From the NCBI GenBank assembly GCA_025774935.1, contig JALGZK010000005.1, forward strand, positions 124,001-188,000: 64,000 nt of DNA, given 5' to 3'. The stretch comes from a bacterium (GTDB taxonomy: Bacteria; Joyebacterota; Joyebacteria; Joyebacterales; Joyebacteraceae). The notes beneath the pieces are model-generated. The model saw only the letters and a list, made by a program, of their open reading frames with translations, was not told where the DNA came from and did not search any database. Below are positions 34,512 through 43,868 of this stretch, in pieces. How positions within the stretch are numbered: position 1 is the first letter of the stretch; each line of letters begins with the position of its first letter. A program made the translations under genes and the position numbers.

Positions 34512-36971
34512 CTAGCCGGCGGCCTTGACCTTCTTGCGCGACCGGCGGAACGAGAGCTCTTCTCCCTTCCGCTCGATGGCGATCCGGCCGCCGTCGGTGT
34601 ACTTGCCCTTCAGGATCTCCTCGGAGAGCGGGTCCTCCAAGTAGCGCTGGATCGCGCGCCGGAGCGGCCTCGCCCCGAACGCGGGGTCGAACCCCTTCTC
34701 GATGAGGAGCTCCTTCGCCTCGTCGCTGACCTCGAGCGTAACGCCTGCGTCGGCCACGCGCTCCTCGACCTCTCGGAGGAGTATGTCGACGATGAGACGC
34801 ATCTCGTCCTGGCCGAGCGCCTGGAACACGACCGAGCCGTCGACCCGGTTCAGGAACTCGGGATTGAAGACCATCTTCAGGGCGTCTGTGACCTTCCCCT
34901 TCATCTGGGAGTAGACGTCCATCCCGCTCTCGTCCTGCTGGAACCCGATCCCTCGTCCCTGCGCGATGTCGCGGGCGCCGACGTTCGAGGTCATGATTAT
35001 GACCGTGTTCTTGAAGTCGACCATACGACCGAAGCTGTCGGTGAGCTGGCCGTCCTCGAGCACCTGGAGCAGGATGTTGAAGACGTCGGGATGGGCCTTC
35101 TCGATCTCGTCGAAGAGGACCACGCTGTAGGGACGGCGCCGCACCTTCTCGGTCAGCTGGCCACCCTCCTCATAGCCGACGTAGCCGGGAGGCGCGCCGA
35201 CCAGTCTCGACACCGCGAATCGCTCCATGTACTCGGACATGTCGAGACGGACGAGCGCGTTGTCGTCCTCGAAGAGGAACTGCGCGAGCGCCCTCGCGAG
35301 CTCGGTCTTCCCCACACCGGTCGGACCGAGGAAGATGAACGATCCGATCGGCCTCCTGGGGTCGCGGAGTCCGGCGCGGTTCCTTCTGACCGCCTTCGAG
35401 ACGGTCGTCAGCGCCTCCTCCTGTCCGACCACGCGCTTCCGGAGCTCGTCCTCCATCTTGAGGAGCTTCTCGGTCTCCTCCTGGGCGAGCTTCTTCACGG
35501 GGATGCCGGTCATGCTCGCCACCACCGCGGCGACGTCCTCGGACTCGACGGTCGCCTTCCTCTGGTGCTTGGACTTGATGAGGTCCTTCCGCGCAGTCTC
35601 GAGCTTGCCGCGGAACTCGCGCTCCCTGTCGCGGAGCTCGGCCGCCTTCTCGAACTCCTGGTTCTCGCTCGCGGCCCGCTTCTCACACGAGACGGCGTCG
35701 AGCTGCTGCTCGAGCTCCTTGACCTCGATCGGGATCGCGCTCATCTCGAGCCTGGCCCGCGCGCCCGCCTCGTCGATCACGTCGATCGCCTTGTCCGGCA
35801 TGAACCTGTCGGAGATGTAGCGGTCGGCGAGTTTCGCCGCGGAGACGAGAGCCTCGTCGGTGATCTCGGCGGAGTGGTGCTCCTCGTACCTGCACCGGAG
35901 CCCCCGGAGGATCTCGATCGTCTCTTCGACCGACGGCGGGTCGACGATGATCGGCTGGAACCTGCGCTCGAGCGCGCCGTCCTTCTCGATGTGCTTCCGG
36001 TACTCGTCGAGCGTGGTCGCGCCGATACACTGGAGCTCGCCCCTCGCGAGCGCCGGCTTCAGCATGTTCGCCGCGTCGATCGCGCCCTCGGCGCCTCCGG
36101 CGCCGACGATCGTGTGGAGCTCGTCTATGAAGACGATGACGTTGTCGCTATCCCTGATCTCCGCGATCAGGGTCTTGAGCCTCTCCTCGAACTGGCCGCG
36201 GTACTTCGTCCCCGCGACCGTCGACGAGAGGTCGAGCATGACGAGCCTTCTGTCCTTCAGAGTGGCGGGCACCTCGTTCGAGACGATCTTCTGCGCCAGC
36301 CCCTCGACGATCGCGGTCTTCCCCACGCCGGGCTCGCCGATCAGCACGGGGTTGTTCTTCTTCCTTCGAGACAGGACTTGTAGGACCCGCTCGATCTCCT
36401 GGTGCCGTCCGATGACCGGGTCGAGCTCGTCCTTCCGGGCGAACTCCGTCAGGTCGCGCCCGAACTGGTCGAGCGTGGGCGTCTCCGCCTCCCTTCCCGT
36501 CGCGGGCTCGGGCGCCTCGGCGGCCGTGCCCCCACCCAAGACCTTCATCACCTGCTCGCGCGCCGTCCGGAGATCGACGTCGAGGTCGCGCAGCACCTTC
36601 GCCGCGACCCCCTCGCCCTCCCGGATGAGCGCCAGGAGCAGGTGCTCAGTTCCTATGTACTGGTGGTGCAGTATCCTCGCCTCTTCCCGCGCGAGCTCCA
36701 GCACCGTCTTGGCGCGAGGCGTCCACTGCGTCTCCTTCATGGAGGCGCCGTAGCTTCCGCGTGCGACGTACGACTCGACCATCTCCCTCACAGTGTCGAG
36801 GTCGATGGCGAGTTCCCTCAGGACCGTCGCCGCGACGCCCTCGCCCTCCCGGACGATGCCGAGGAGGAGGTGCTCGGTGCCGAGGTAGTCGTGGTGCAGC
36901 CTCGCGGCCTCCTCGCGCGCGAAATAGAGGACCCTCCTCACCCTCGGGGTGAAGTCTCTCTGTCTCTGCAT
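34512..36971 (-). CDS. clpC: ClpC-type AAA+ unfoldase (Hsp100)
   Basis: An 819-residue protein, the usual ClpC length. The N-domain has two Clp repeats (about 1-145), each with a GTEHLLL motif. AAA1 has Walker A GEPGVGKTA; the middle domain contains a UVR-like FEKAAELRDRE; AAA2 has Walker A GPTGVGKTE. Between the AAA2 core and NPEFLNRVD lies GRGIGFQ, which fits the IGF/LGF loop that docks on ClpP. It unfolds substrates, probably including those marked by McsB, for ClpP, which is not in this window. It follows mcsB by 31 bases. Confidence 0.95.
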   Translation of the reverse strand: MQRQRDFTPRVRRVLYFAREEAARLHHDYLGTEHLLLGIVREGEGVAATVLRELAIDLDTVREMVESYVARGSYGASMKETQWTPRAKTVLELAREEARILHHQYIGTEHLLLALIREGEGVAAKVLRDLDVDLRTAREQVMKVLGGGTAAEAPEPATGREAETPTLDQFGRDLTEFARKDELDPVIGRHQEIERVLQVLSRRKKNNPVLIGEPGVGKTAIVEGLAQKIVSNEVPATLKDRRLVMLDLSSTVAGTKYRGQFEERLKTLIAEIRDSDNVIVFIDELHTIVGAGGAEGAIDAANMLKPALARGELQCIGATTLDEYRKHIEKDGALERRFQPIIVDPPSVEETIEILRGLRCRYEEHHSAEITDEALVSAAKLADRYISDRFMPDKAIDVIDEAGARARLEMSAIPIEVKELEQQLDAVSCEKRAASENQEFEKAAELRDREREFRGKLETARKDLIKSKHQRKATVESEDVAAVVASMTGIPVKKLAQEETEKLLKMEDELRKRVVGQEEALTTVSKAVRRNRAGLRDPRRPIGSFIFLGPTGVGKTELARALAQFLFEDDNALVRLDMSEYMERFAVSRLVGAPPGYVGYEEGGQLTEKVRRRPYSVVLFDEIEKAHPDVFNILLQVLEDGQLTDSFGRMVDFKNTVIIMTSNVGARDIAQGRGIGFQQDESGMDVYSQMKGKVTDALKMVFNPEFLNRVDGSVVFQALGQDEMRLIVDILLREVEERVADAGVTLEVSDEAKELLIEKGFDPAFGARPLRRAIQRYLEDPLSEEILKGKYTDGGRIAIERKGEELSFRRSRKKVKAAG

Positions 36972-37002
36972 GGAAGTCCTCCGTCCGGAGCCGCCCGTCG
37001 CC

Positions 37003-38061
37003 TCACTCGCAGGACTTGAGTTCGTTCCTCACGAGGTCGGCTCGCGCACCGTTCCTCTGCGCTTCCGTCGGCTCTCCGCCGTGCACATACATCAGATGTC
37101 CCGGCTGGGTGACGACCAGCAGTCTGTTCACCGAGCCGAGGTCGACTTCGTCAATGAGCCCGAGGGCCACCCCGAGCCTGAGCGTCGACGCCTTCTCCAT
37201 GACCTCCTCTGCGGAGATCATCCTGGCGTTCGAGAGGACATCGTACGCCCGATGCACCTCGTCCGAGAGGCGCCGGCCGTGCTTCCGGCCGAGCTCCTCC
37301 CTCGCGCCCAGCTCGAGACCCGCGAGCTGCCCCGCGACGCGCTCGACCGTGTAGGCGATGTCCTCTTCGGACTGGCCGAGCGTCGTCTGGTTCGATATCT
37401 GGAAGAACCCTCCGAGCGCGGCGCTCCCCTCTCCGTGGAAGCCCCGCACCGACAACCCCAGCTTCGACACGCTGCCGAGAACCTGAGCGATCCTGCCGCC
37501 CCGCGCGAGACCCAAGAGGTGCGCGAGCACGGACACACGGATCCCGGTGCCCACGTTCGTCGGGCAGGCTGTAAGGTATCCCCAGTCGCTGGCGAAGGCA
37601 TAGTGCAAGTTCCGCTCCAGTTCGCAGTCGATCCTCTGCACCAGGCGACCCGCGTCGACCGGCTGCAGGCCCGACCTGATCGACTGAAGCCTCAGGTGGT
37701 CCTCTTCGTTTACCATCGCGGAGACCACCTCTTTCTCCCCCACCACCGTCGCGCGCCCCGCGCCGCCGTCCGCGAAGTCGGGGCTCGCGAGGTGCCGCTC
37801 GACGAGCACCCGCTTCGTTGCAGGGCTCGCCTCCTCCATTCTGATGAAGAGAGCGTTCGTGAGGTAGTTGCTCCCGGCCATCGCCGAGAGCACGCGCTCG
37901 CGGATCGCGACGAGTTCTTCGTCGGTCGCGCGGTTCGGGAACGAGCTCCCCTCGAGGTTCCGCGCGAGGCGGACCCTTGTCGAGAGGATCACGTCGGACC
38001 TGGGACCTGCTGCCGAGACCCAGCCCGGTGGCTCATGCATCATCGTCTCGAACGTCCACAT
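37003..38061 (-). CDS. mcsB: McsB protein-arginine kinase
   Basis: A 352-residue ATP:guanido phosphotransferase. The N-terminal ILSTRVRLARN and the catalytic loop TACPTNVGTGIRVSVLAHLLG match the kinase core. Near the C-terminus QRNGARADLVRNEL resembles the RDxxRA phosphoarginine-binding element of McsB, with N for D. The open frame reaches a GTG at 38070, but the ATG at 38061 has GGGAG at eight bases and matches the N-terminal length of known McsB. It overlaps the mcsA end by 29 bases. It phosphorylates arginines to mark proteins for ClpC. Confidence 0.92.
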   Translation of the reverse strand: MWTFETMMHEPPGWVSAAGPRSDVILSTRVRLARNLEGSSFPNRATDEELVAIRERVLSAMAGSNYLTNALFIRMEEASPATKRVLVERHLASPDFADGGAGRATVVGEKEVVSAMVNEEDHLRLQSIRSGLQPVDAGRLVQRIDCELERNLHYAFASDWGYLTACPTNVGTGIRVSVLAHLLGLARGGRIAQVLGSVSKLGLSVRGFHGEGSAALGGFFQISNQTTLGQSEEDIAYTVERVAGQLAGLELGAREELGRKHGRRLSDEVHRAYDVLSNARMISAEEVMEKASTLRLGVALGLIDEVDLGSVNRLLVVTQPGHLMYVHGGEPTEAQRNGARADLVRNELKSCE

Positions 38062-38614
38062 CCTCACCACTCCCGTCCCCGCCCGCCGTCCCCGGCGCGT
38101 CCGTGCCCGCCGTCGACGCGAGTTCCCGTTCCTTCGCGCGGACTCGGTCCCGGAGTTCCGCCGCGCGCTCGTACTCCTCGTTCCTGATGGCGCGGCCGAG
38201 CTCGCTCTGAAGCCGCTTGACCTCCTTGAGCGAGTCGAACTCGCGCTCGCGACAGCTGGGGACGCCGCCGGTGTGCTCCGTCGTTCCGTGAATCCGCCGA
38301 AGGAGGGGCTTGAGCTCGCCGTGAAACGACGCGTAGCAGACCGCGCAGCCGAGCTTCCCGGAGCTCCTGAACTCCGCGTACGAGAGCCCGCACCGGGGGC
38401 AGACCGGTCCCGACGGCTCGGGCCCGTGTTCCTCCGCCTCCTCCAGGAGCCCCATCAGGATGTTGACCAGAGGCCCCGCGTACGACGAGAGCGACGCGGC
38501 GGCGCCCTTCTCCCGCGCGCACTCCTCGCAGAGGTTCCACGACGTGAGCTCGCCGTCGGTCATCTCGGCGAACTTGATGGTCGCCTCCCGCTCGTTGCAC
38601 TCCTCGCAGATCAC
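38033..38614 (-). CDS. mcsA: McsA-like activator with zinc-finger CXXC motifs and UVR domain
   Basis: A 193-residue protein starting at a GTG that overlaps the lolD stop as GTGA. It has paired cysteine motifs: CEEC near residue 3, CEEC near 29, CPRC near 72 and CAVC near 90. A C-terminal UVR domain contains IRNEEYERAAELRDRVRAKE. This matches McsA, the activator of McsB in Firmicutes. The last 25 residues are acidic and disordered and overlap the mcsB start in another frame. No ctsR repressor gene accompanies the cassette. Confidence 0.9.
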   Translation of the reverse strand: MICEECNEREATIKFAEMTDGELTSWNLCEECAREKGAAASLSSYAGPLVNILMGLLEEAEEHGPEPSGPVCPRCGLSYAEFRSSGKLGCAVCYASFHGELKPLLRRIHGTTEHTGGVPSCREREFDSLKEVKRLQSELGRAIRNEEYERAAELRDRVRAKERELASTAGTDAPGTAGGDGSGEDVDVRDDDA

Positions 38615-39300
38615 GGCTCCCGTCCCTCCCCTTCCCACCTCTCCGCGCGACCGTCTTTGAGGGCCACGACGCGATCGGCCCGACCGTAGAGGTCGGGGTT
38701 GTGCGTGACGATCACGAACGTCTGCTCGAGCGAGTCGCGCAGGCCCCAGATGAGGTCGTGGAGCTCTTCGCTGTTCGCCCGGTCGAGGTTCCCGGAGGGC
38801 TCGTCGGCCAGCACCATCAGGGGACGCGTCGCCAGCGCTCTCGCCACGGCCGCCCGCTGCTCCTCGCCTCCGGAGAGCTCGCCCGGCTTGTGGTGGAGCC
38901 GGTCGGCGAGCCTCACACCATCGAGCAGCTCCTCCGCCCGCGCGACCGCTTCGTTCCTCGGGACGCCCGCGATCAGACAGGGCATCATCACGTTCTCGAG
39001 CGCCGTGAGCTCCCTCATGAGGTGATGGAACTGGAAGACGAACCCGACGGCGCGGTTCCTGAACGACGCCCTCTCGTTGTCGGGCATCGCGAACACGTCC
39101 GTACCCTCCAGGAAGACGCGGCCCGAGGTCGGGGTCTCGAGCGCGCCCATGATGTGGAGGAGCGTGCTCTTCCCGACTCCGGAGGGCCCCACGATCGCCA
39201 CGATCTCGCCCTTCCCGATCTCGAGGTCGATCCCCTTGAGGACGTCGACCGTCTCGGGTCCCGTCGTGAAGGTCTTCGTAAGCTCCTGGACCTCGAGCAT
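38611..39300 (-). CDS. lolD: Lipoprotein-releasing ABC transporter ATPase
   Basis: A 229-residue ATPase with Walker A GPSGVGKST, signature LSGGEEQRAAVARAL and Walker B LMVLADEPSGNLD. It belongs to the LolD/MacB-ATPase group; the following SGNLDRANSEE is typical. It starts ten bases after the lolC-like permease with a GGAGGA site and ends in a GTGA overlap with mcsA. With its partner permease it should extract lipoproteins from the inner membrane for delivery to the outer membrane. Confidence 0.9.
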   Translation of the reverse strand: MLEVQELTKTFTTGPETVDVLKGIDLEIGKGEIVAIVGPSGVGKSTLLHIMGALETPTSGRVFLEGTDVFAMPDNERASFRNRAVGFVFQFHHLMRELTALENVMMPCLIAGVPRNEAVARAEELLDGVRLADRLHHKPGELSGGEEQRAAVARALATRPLMVLADEPSGNLDRANSEELHDLIWGLRDSLEQTFVIVTHNPDLYGRADRVVALKDGRAERWEGEGREP

Positions 39301-39309
39301 CCTGTCCTC

Positions 39310-40542
39310 CTACTCCCTCCTGATGGCCTCGGCCGGCGCGAGCCTCGAGGCCTTCCACGACGGGTAGACCGCCGCGGCGAAGCTGATCGCGACCGCCGCG
39401 AGCGCGACGACCGCGAAGTCGAGGCCCTGCATCTCAACCGGCAGGGTCTCGATCGGGTAGACGTCACCCGGAAGCGTCACGAACTGGTACCGGTCGAGGA
39501 GAGACGCGAGCACGTACCCCGCCACGCTCCCCACCACCGTCCCGATGATCCCGATCACGAGCCCTTCGAAGACGAAGATCCGCATGATCGATCCCGACCG
39601 CGCCCCCATCGACTTCATGATGCCGATGTCCTTCGTCTTCTCCATGACGACCATGATCAGGGTGCTCGCGATGTTGAAAGCCGCCACCATGATGATGAGC
39701 GACAGTATCCAGAACATGACCTTCTTCTCGGTCTTCATCCAGGTGAAGAGGTTCCGATTGAGTTCGATCCAGTTATTCGCGCGGTACGGGAACCCCCCTA
39801 CGGCCGAGACGGCTATCCTCCCGACCTCGGGGGCGGTGTACGGGTCCGTGATCTTGGTGGCGATGCCGATCACGCCCCCTGGCAGGTCGAAGAGCGACTG
39901 TGCGTCCTCGATATCAATATAGACGAGCGACTGATCGTACTCAAACATGCCCGAGCTGAAGAGGCTTGCGACCTCGAACCGCGACACGGCCGGCATGAGG
40001 CCCATAGGCGTTATGACGTAGTCGAACGGCGACGAGATGGCGACCGTGTCGCCGATCGACACGCGGAGCCTCTTGGCGAGCTCGTCGCCGATGATGGCGA
40101 GCGGTATCCGTTCCGGAGGAGTAGCGAGAGTCTCGAGCGGCGGGGAGATGTTCTCGCGGATGTCGGTGACGCGGGCTTCCTTCGCGAGGTCGATCCCTCG
40201 AACGACGACGCCGTCCGATCCGCCGCTCCCCCGCATCACCGCCTTCGCGTAGGTGAACGGCGAGGACGCCACGATCTCGGGTAGCTCCTCGAGAGTCTCC
40301 CCGATGCGTTCGTAGTCGGTGATCGGCTGGTTGCCGTACCTGAGGAGGATGACGTGCGCGTTGATGCCGATGATGCGGCGGTGAATCTCGTTCTCGAAGC
40401 CGTTCATGACGGCGAGCACGACGATGAGCGCCATCACCCCGACCGCCACGCCCGCGATGGAGATGAACGTGATGATCGAGATGAACCGGGTCTTCCGCTT
40501 CGCGCGGAGGTAGCGCCACGCCACGAACCACTCGAACGACAC
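39310..40542 (-). CDS. lolC: Lipoprotein-releasing permease LolC/LolE family
   Basis: A 410-residue FtsX-type permease. The GTG at 40542 follows GGGAGG and gives SFEWFVAWRYLRAKRKTRF, the characteristic LolC/E opening. One helix follows (about 20-45), then a periplasmic domain (about 50-270) and three helices (about 275-395) beginning WILSLIIMVAAFNIASTLIM. Only one permease is encoded here, so a homodimeric complex is likely, unlike the LolCE heterodimer of E. coli. Confidence 0.9.
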   Translation of the reverse strand: MSFEWFVAWRYLRAKRKTRFISIITFISIAGVAVGVMALIVVLAVMNGFENEIHRRIIGINAHVILLRYGNQPITDYERIGETLEELPEIVASSPFTYAKAVMRGSGGSDGVVVRGIDLAKEARVTDIRENISPPLETLATPPERIPLAIIGDELAKRLRVSIGDTVAISSPFDYVITPMGLMPAVSRFEVASLFSSGMFEYDQSLVYIDIEDAQSLFDLPGGVIGIATKITDPYTAPEVGRIAVSAVGGFPYRANNWIELNRNLFTWMKTEKKVMFWILSLIIMVAAFNIASTLIMVVMEKTKDIGIMKSMGARSGSIMRIFVFEGLVIGIIGTVVGSVAGYVLASLLDRYQFVTLPGDVYPIETLPVEMQGLDFAVVALAAVAISFAAAVYPSWKASRLAPAEAIRRE

Positions 40543-40586
40543 AGCCGGCCTCCCTTTCACCGGGGCGCGCTCGCGCCCCGCTCTCG

Positions 40587-42050
40587 TCACGCCTGACGGT
40601 CGGGACGCATCGGCGGGAAGAGTATGACGTCGCGGATGTTCGGCGCGCCGGTCAGGAGCATCGCCAGGCGGTCGAGCCCGATCCCGAGGCCGCCCGTAGG
40701 GGGCATACCGTGCTCGAGCGCGAAGACGAAGTCCTCGTCCATGCCTTGCGCCTCGGCGTCGCCGCCCTCGCGCTGAGCCTCCTGCAACTCGAATCGCCTG
40801 CGCTGCTCGTCCGGGTCGTTCAGCTCGGTGAACGAGTTCCCGAGCTCGAGGCCGCCGATAAAGAACTCGAAACGCTCGACGGTCTCCGGGTCCTCCGGCG
40901 TCTCCTTCGCGAGCGGAGAGATCGCCTTCGGGTAGTCGATGAGGAACGTGGGCTCCACGAGCTTCGGCTCGACGAGGGTCGAGAGGACATCCTCGGCGAG
41001 CGGGCCGAACTCCACCGGCGCCTCGACGTCGAGTCCCTTCGCCTTCGCGGCCGCAGCAAGCGCGGCGGCGCTCCCGAGCGCCTCCTCGCCGACGGCCTCG
41101 ACGAGCGCGTCCCTGACGGTGAGCCTCCTCCAGGGGGGCGACAGGTCTATCTCGCGGTCGCCCCACGTGACCTTCGTCGTTCCCAGGAGCTCAACAGCGA
41201 GACGCGCGACGAGGGACTCGGTGATCTCCATCATGTCGTGGTAGTCGGCGTAGGCCTGGTAGAGCTCGAGCTGCGAGAATTCGGGGCTGTGCGTCCGGTC
41301 CATGCCCTCGTTCCTGAAGTCCTTCCCGATCTCGAAGACGCGCTCGATCCCCCCGACGATGAGCCGCTTGAGGTAGAGCTCGTCGGCGATCCGGAGGTAG
41401 AGGTCCATCCCGAGGGAGTGGTGGTGCGTCGTGAACGGCCTCGCGAACGCTCCCCCGTAGTTCGGCTGGAGGATCGGAGTCTCCACCTCGACGAACCCGC
41501 GCTCCCACAGGAACTCCCTCGAGACACGGAGCATCCTGCTCCGGAGGAGGAAGACGCGCCTCGAGTCATCGTTCGCGATGAGGTCTAGAGACCGGTGCCG
41601 GTACCGGAGCTCCTTGTCCTTCAGACCGTGCCACTTCTCCGGAAGCGGCTTGAGCGCCTTCGCGAGTACCGCGACGGACTTGACCTTCACGCTGACCTCG
41701 CCGGTCTTCGTCTTCATCACCTCGCCCCTCGCCCCGACGATGTCTCCGACGTCGACGAGCTTCCAGAGCTCGTACTGCTCCTCGCCGACCTCGTCCTTCC
41801 GGACGTACAGCTGGACCTTCCCGCCGCCGTCCACGAGGTCGGCGAACCCCGCCTTCCCGTGCCCGCGGACGCTCATGAGCCGCCCGGCGACCGCGACCTC
41901 GGTGCCCTCGAGCGTGTCGAAGGCCTCGACGATCTCGCTCGAGACGTGCGTCCGCTCCGACCGGCGCGGGTAGGGCTCCACGCCGAGCTCGCGCATGCGG
42001 GCGAGGTTGTCCCGCATCTCCGCGACGAGCGCGCTCTCACCCTTCTCCAA
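40587..42050 (-). CDS. lysS: Lysyl-tRNA synthetase, class II
   Basis: A 487-residue class II enzyme that charges tRNA-Lys. An N-terminal OB-fold (about 55-150) precedes the catalytic core. Motif 2 is visible as FEIGKDFRNEGMDRTHSPEF and motif 3 as GGLGIGLDRLAMLLTG. The start is a TTG at 42050 close to GGGGGA; the next ATG, codon 12, has its purine stretch too close to be a good site. The 73-base gap from prfB shows nothing notable. prfB-lysS adjacency is also seen in E. coli. Confidence 0.95.
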   Translation of the reverse strand: MEKGESALVAEMRDNLARMRELGVEPYPRRSERTHVSSEIVEAFDTLEGTEVAVAGRLMSVRGHGKAGFADLVDGGGKVQLYVRKDEVGEEQYELWKLVDVGDIVGARGEVMKTKTGEVSVKVKSVAVLAKALKPLPEKWHGLKDKELRYRHRSLDLIANDDSRRVFLLRSRMLRVSREFLWERGFVEVETPILQPNYGGAFARPFTTHHHSLGMDLYLRIADELYLKRLIVGGIERVFEIGKDFRNEGMDRTHSPEFSQLELYQAYADYHDMMEITESLVARLAVELLGTTKVTWGDREIDLSPPWRRLTVRDALVEAVGEEALGSAAALAAAAKAKGLDVEAPVEFGPLAEDVLSTLVEPKLVEPTFLIDYPKAISPLAKETPEDPETVERFEFFIGGLELGNSFTELNDPDEQRRRFELQEAQREGGDAEAQGMDEDFVFALEHGMPPTGGLGIGLDRLAMLLTGAPNIRDVILFPPMRPDRQA

Positions 42051-42123
42051 GTGGTCCCCCTTCGTTGCGCTTGTACGGTTCGCGCCGGCCGCTGGCCCCG
42101 CCGCCCGGGCAGGGTCGCCCGCG

Positions 42124-43222
42124 CTATCCCGTCGCCTTGAGGTAGGCTTCGATGAACTCGTCGAGGTTCCCGTCGAGGACCCCTGTCACGTCCGAGGTCT
42201 CGACTCCCGTCCTGTTGTCCTTCACCATCCGGTACGGGTGCAGGACGTACGAGCGGATCTGGCTCCCCCAGGCGATCTCCTTCTTCTCCCCCGCCTTCGC
42301 CTCGTTCTCCTTTCGGCGCTCCTCCTCGCGGAGGGCGTAGAGGCGCGAGCGCAGGACCTTCAACGCGTTCTCGCGGTTCCTGAACTGCGAACGCTCGTTC
42401 TGACACGTGACGACGATGCCGGTCGCCAGGTGCGTGACCCGGACGGCGGTCGAGCTCTTGTTGACGTGCTGTCCGCCGGGCCCGCTCGCGCGGAAGAAGT
42501 CGAGTCTGACGTCGGCGTCCTTGATGTCGATCTCGACGTTCTCATCGACGTCGGGGTAGGCCGCGAGCGACGCGAACGAGGTGTGTCGCCTGTGTGCGGC
42601 GTCGAACGGGGACAGCCGGACGAGCCGGTGGACGCCGATCTCAGCCTTGAGGTAGCCGTATGCGTACGGCCCGCTCACGAGGACCGTGGCGCTCTTGATC
42701 CCCGCCTCCTCGCCCGGCTGGACGTCCAGCACGCGGGTCTCGAAGCCCCGCCGCTCGGCCCACCCGAGGTACATCCGGAAGAGCATCTGGGCCCAGTCCT
42801 GCGAGTCGGTCCCCCCAGCGCCAGGGTGGATCGCGAGGATGGCGCTCCTCTCGTCGTCGGGCCCGGACAGCATCTTCCGGAACTCGAGCTCGTTCAGAGA
42901 GTCACGCAGCCGCTCGAGCTCGGCCTCCGCCTCCAGGGCGGCCTCGCCCTCCTCCCCCTCCTCCTCGGCCAGCTCGATCAGGGCGCTGAGGTCCGAGCAG
43001 CTCACCCTGAGCGCCGCGAGCGGCTCGAGCCACCCCTTGAGGGCGTTGAGCTCGTCGATGACCTCCTTGGCCTTCGTCCCGTCCTGCCAGAACGAAGCCC
43101 CCGCGGTCTGCTTCTCGAGCTCGGCTACACGCTTCTGTTTCGAAGCGACGTCAAAGATACTCCTCGAGCTCGCCGACTCGCGCGGCGATGTCCCCGAGTT
43201 CCCTCGCGATCTCTCCCGTCAT
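42124..43222 (-). CDS. prfB: Peptide chain release factor 2, expressed by programmed +1 frameshift
   Basis: The gene starts at an ATG overlapping the coaE stop (ATGA). Frame zero runs 23 codons to an in-frame TGA at 43151-43153; shifting +1 at CTT-TGA-C continues for 342 codons. The joined product is 365 residues, the E. coli RF2 length. It has the stop-recognition tripeptide SPF at about 204-206 and GGQ at about 249-251 in GPGGQHVNKSS. RF2 ends translation at UGA and UAA and limits its own synthesis by this frameshift. The gene is intact, not a pseudogene. Confidence 0.95.
43149..43165 (-). promoter_or_regulatory. prfB +1 frameshift site
   Basis: The mRNA reads GAGGAG-TAT-CTT-TGA-C. The slippery CTT (43154-43156), poor-context TGA followed by C, and a purine-rich Shine-Dalgarno-like GAGGAG three bases upstream match the classic RF2 site. 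Low RF2 favours the shift and so more RF2. Confidence 0.93.
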
Positions 43223-43830
43223 GTTCGTTTCCTCACTTCTTCAGGCAGCGAGTTCCAGAACCGCTCCGCCCGCGCCTCGAGCTCCTCGAGCGGACCGTCG
43301 TTCTCGATCACCGTGTCGGCGGCCTCGACGAACACCTGCTCGGGCGCCTGGGCTGCGATGCGCTCCCGCGCCTCGCGCTCCGGAAGCCCCCCGGCGACCA
43401 GTCTCCCGACTCGCACCTCGACGGGCGTCGTCACGACGACGACCTCGTCGAAGAGGTCGATGATGTCCCACTTCACGAGGAGCGCCGCGTCGACGACGAC
43501 CACGCCGCCGCCGGACTCCCTCTCGATCTCCTCGATCGCTCTGATGATCGCGTCGACGAGCGGCGGGTGCGTGATCCCGTTCAGCTTCTCGAGCGCTTCG
43601 CTCGAGGCGAACGCGAGCGCTCCGAGCCCCCTGCGGTCGAGCGAACCGTCGGGCAGAAGCACGCCCTCCCCGAACTCCTCGACGAGGCGCGAGAGCACAG
43701 GGCTCCCGGGCTCGACGAGCTCTCGCGCGAGCTCGTCGGCGACGACGACGCGGGCGCCGAGGTTGCGGAGAACACGCGCGACCTCGCTCTTCCCCGAACC
43801 GATGCCGCCCGTCAGGCCGATCCGGTACAC
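43219..43830 (-). CDS. coaE: Dephospho-CoA kinase
   Basis: A 203-residue kinase that performs the last step of coenzyme A synthesis. The P-loop is in GLTGGIGSGKSEVARVL, with VVVADELARELV and VVVVDAALLVKWDIIDLFDEVVVV after it. Normal length. It lies 38 bases after polA and ends in an ATGA overlap with prfB. Confidence 0.93.
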   Translation of the reverse strand: MYRIGLTGGIGSGKSEVARVLRNLGARVVVADELARELVEPGSPVLSRLVEEFGEGVLLPDGSLDRRGLGALAFASSEALEKLNGITHPPLVDAIIRAIEEIERESGGGVVVVDAALLVKWDIIDLFDEVVVVTTPVEVRVGRLVAGGLPEREARERIAAQAPEQVFVEAADTVIENDGPLEELEARAERFWNSLPEEVRKRT

Positions 43831-43868
43831 CGGCCTCCTCCAGTCTCCACGGCGGGCGTGCCCGCCAG

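Noticed and set aside
34395-36383. Plus-strand open frame of 662 codons opposite clpC
   Set aside because: ClpC on the minus strand is unambiguous; the plus-strand product has no recognisable motif.
38614-38700. ctsR repressor gene ahead of mcsA
   Set aside because: The region upstream of mcsA is entirely lolD; no CtsR-like frame is present.
42124-43005. Truncated or frameshifted prfB pseudogene
   Set aside because: The in-frame TGA is the standard RF2 regulatory site, and the joined reading restores the full 365 residues.
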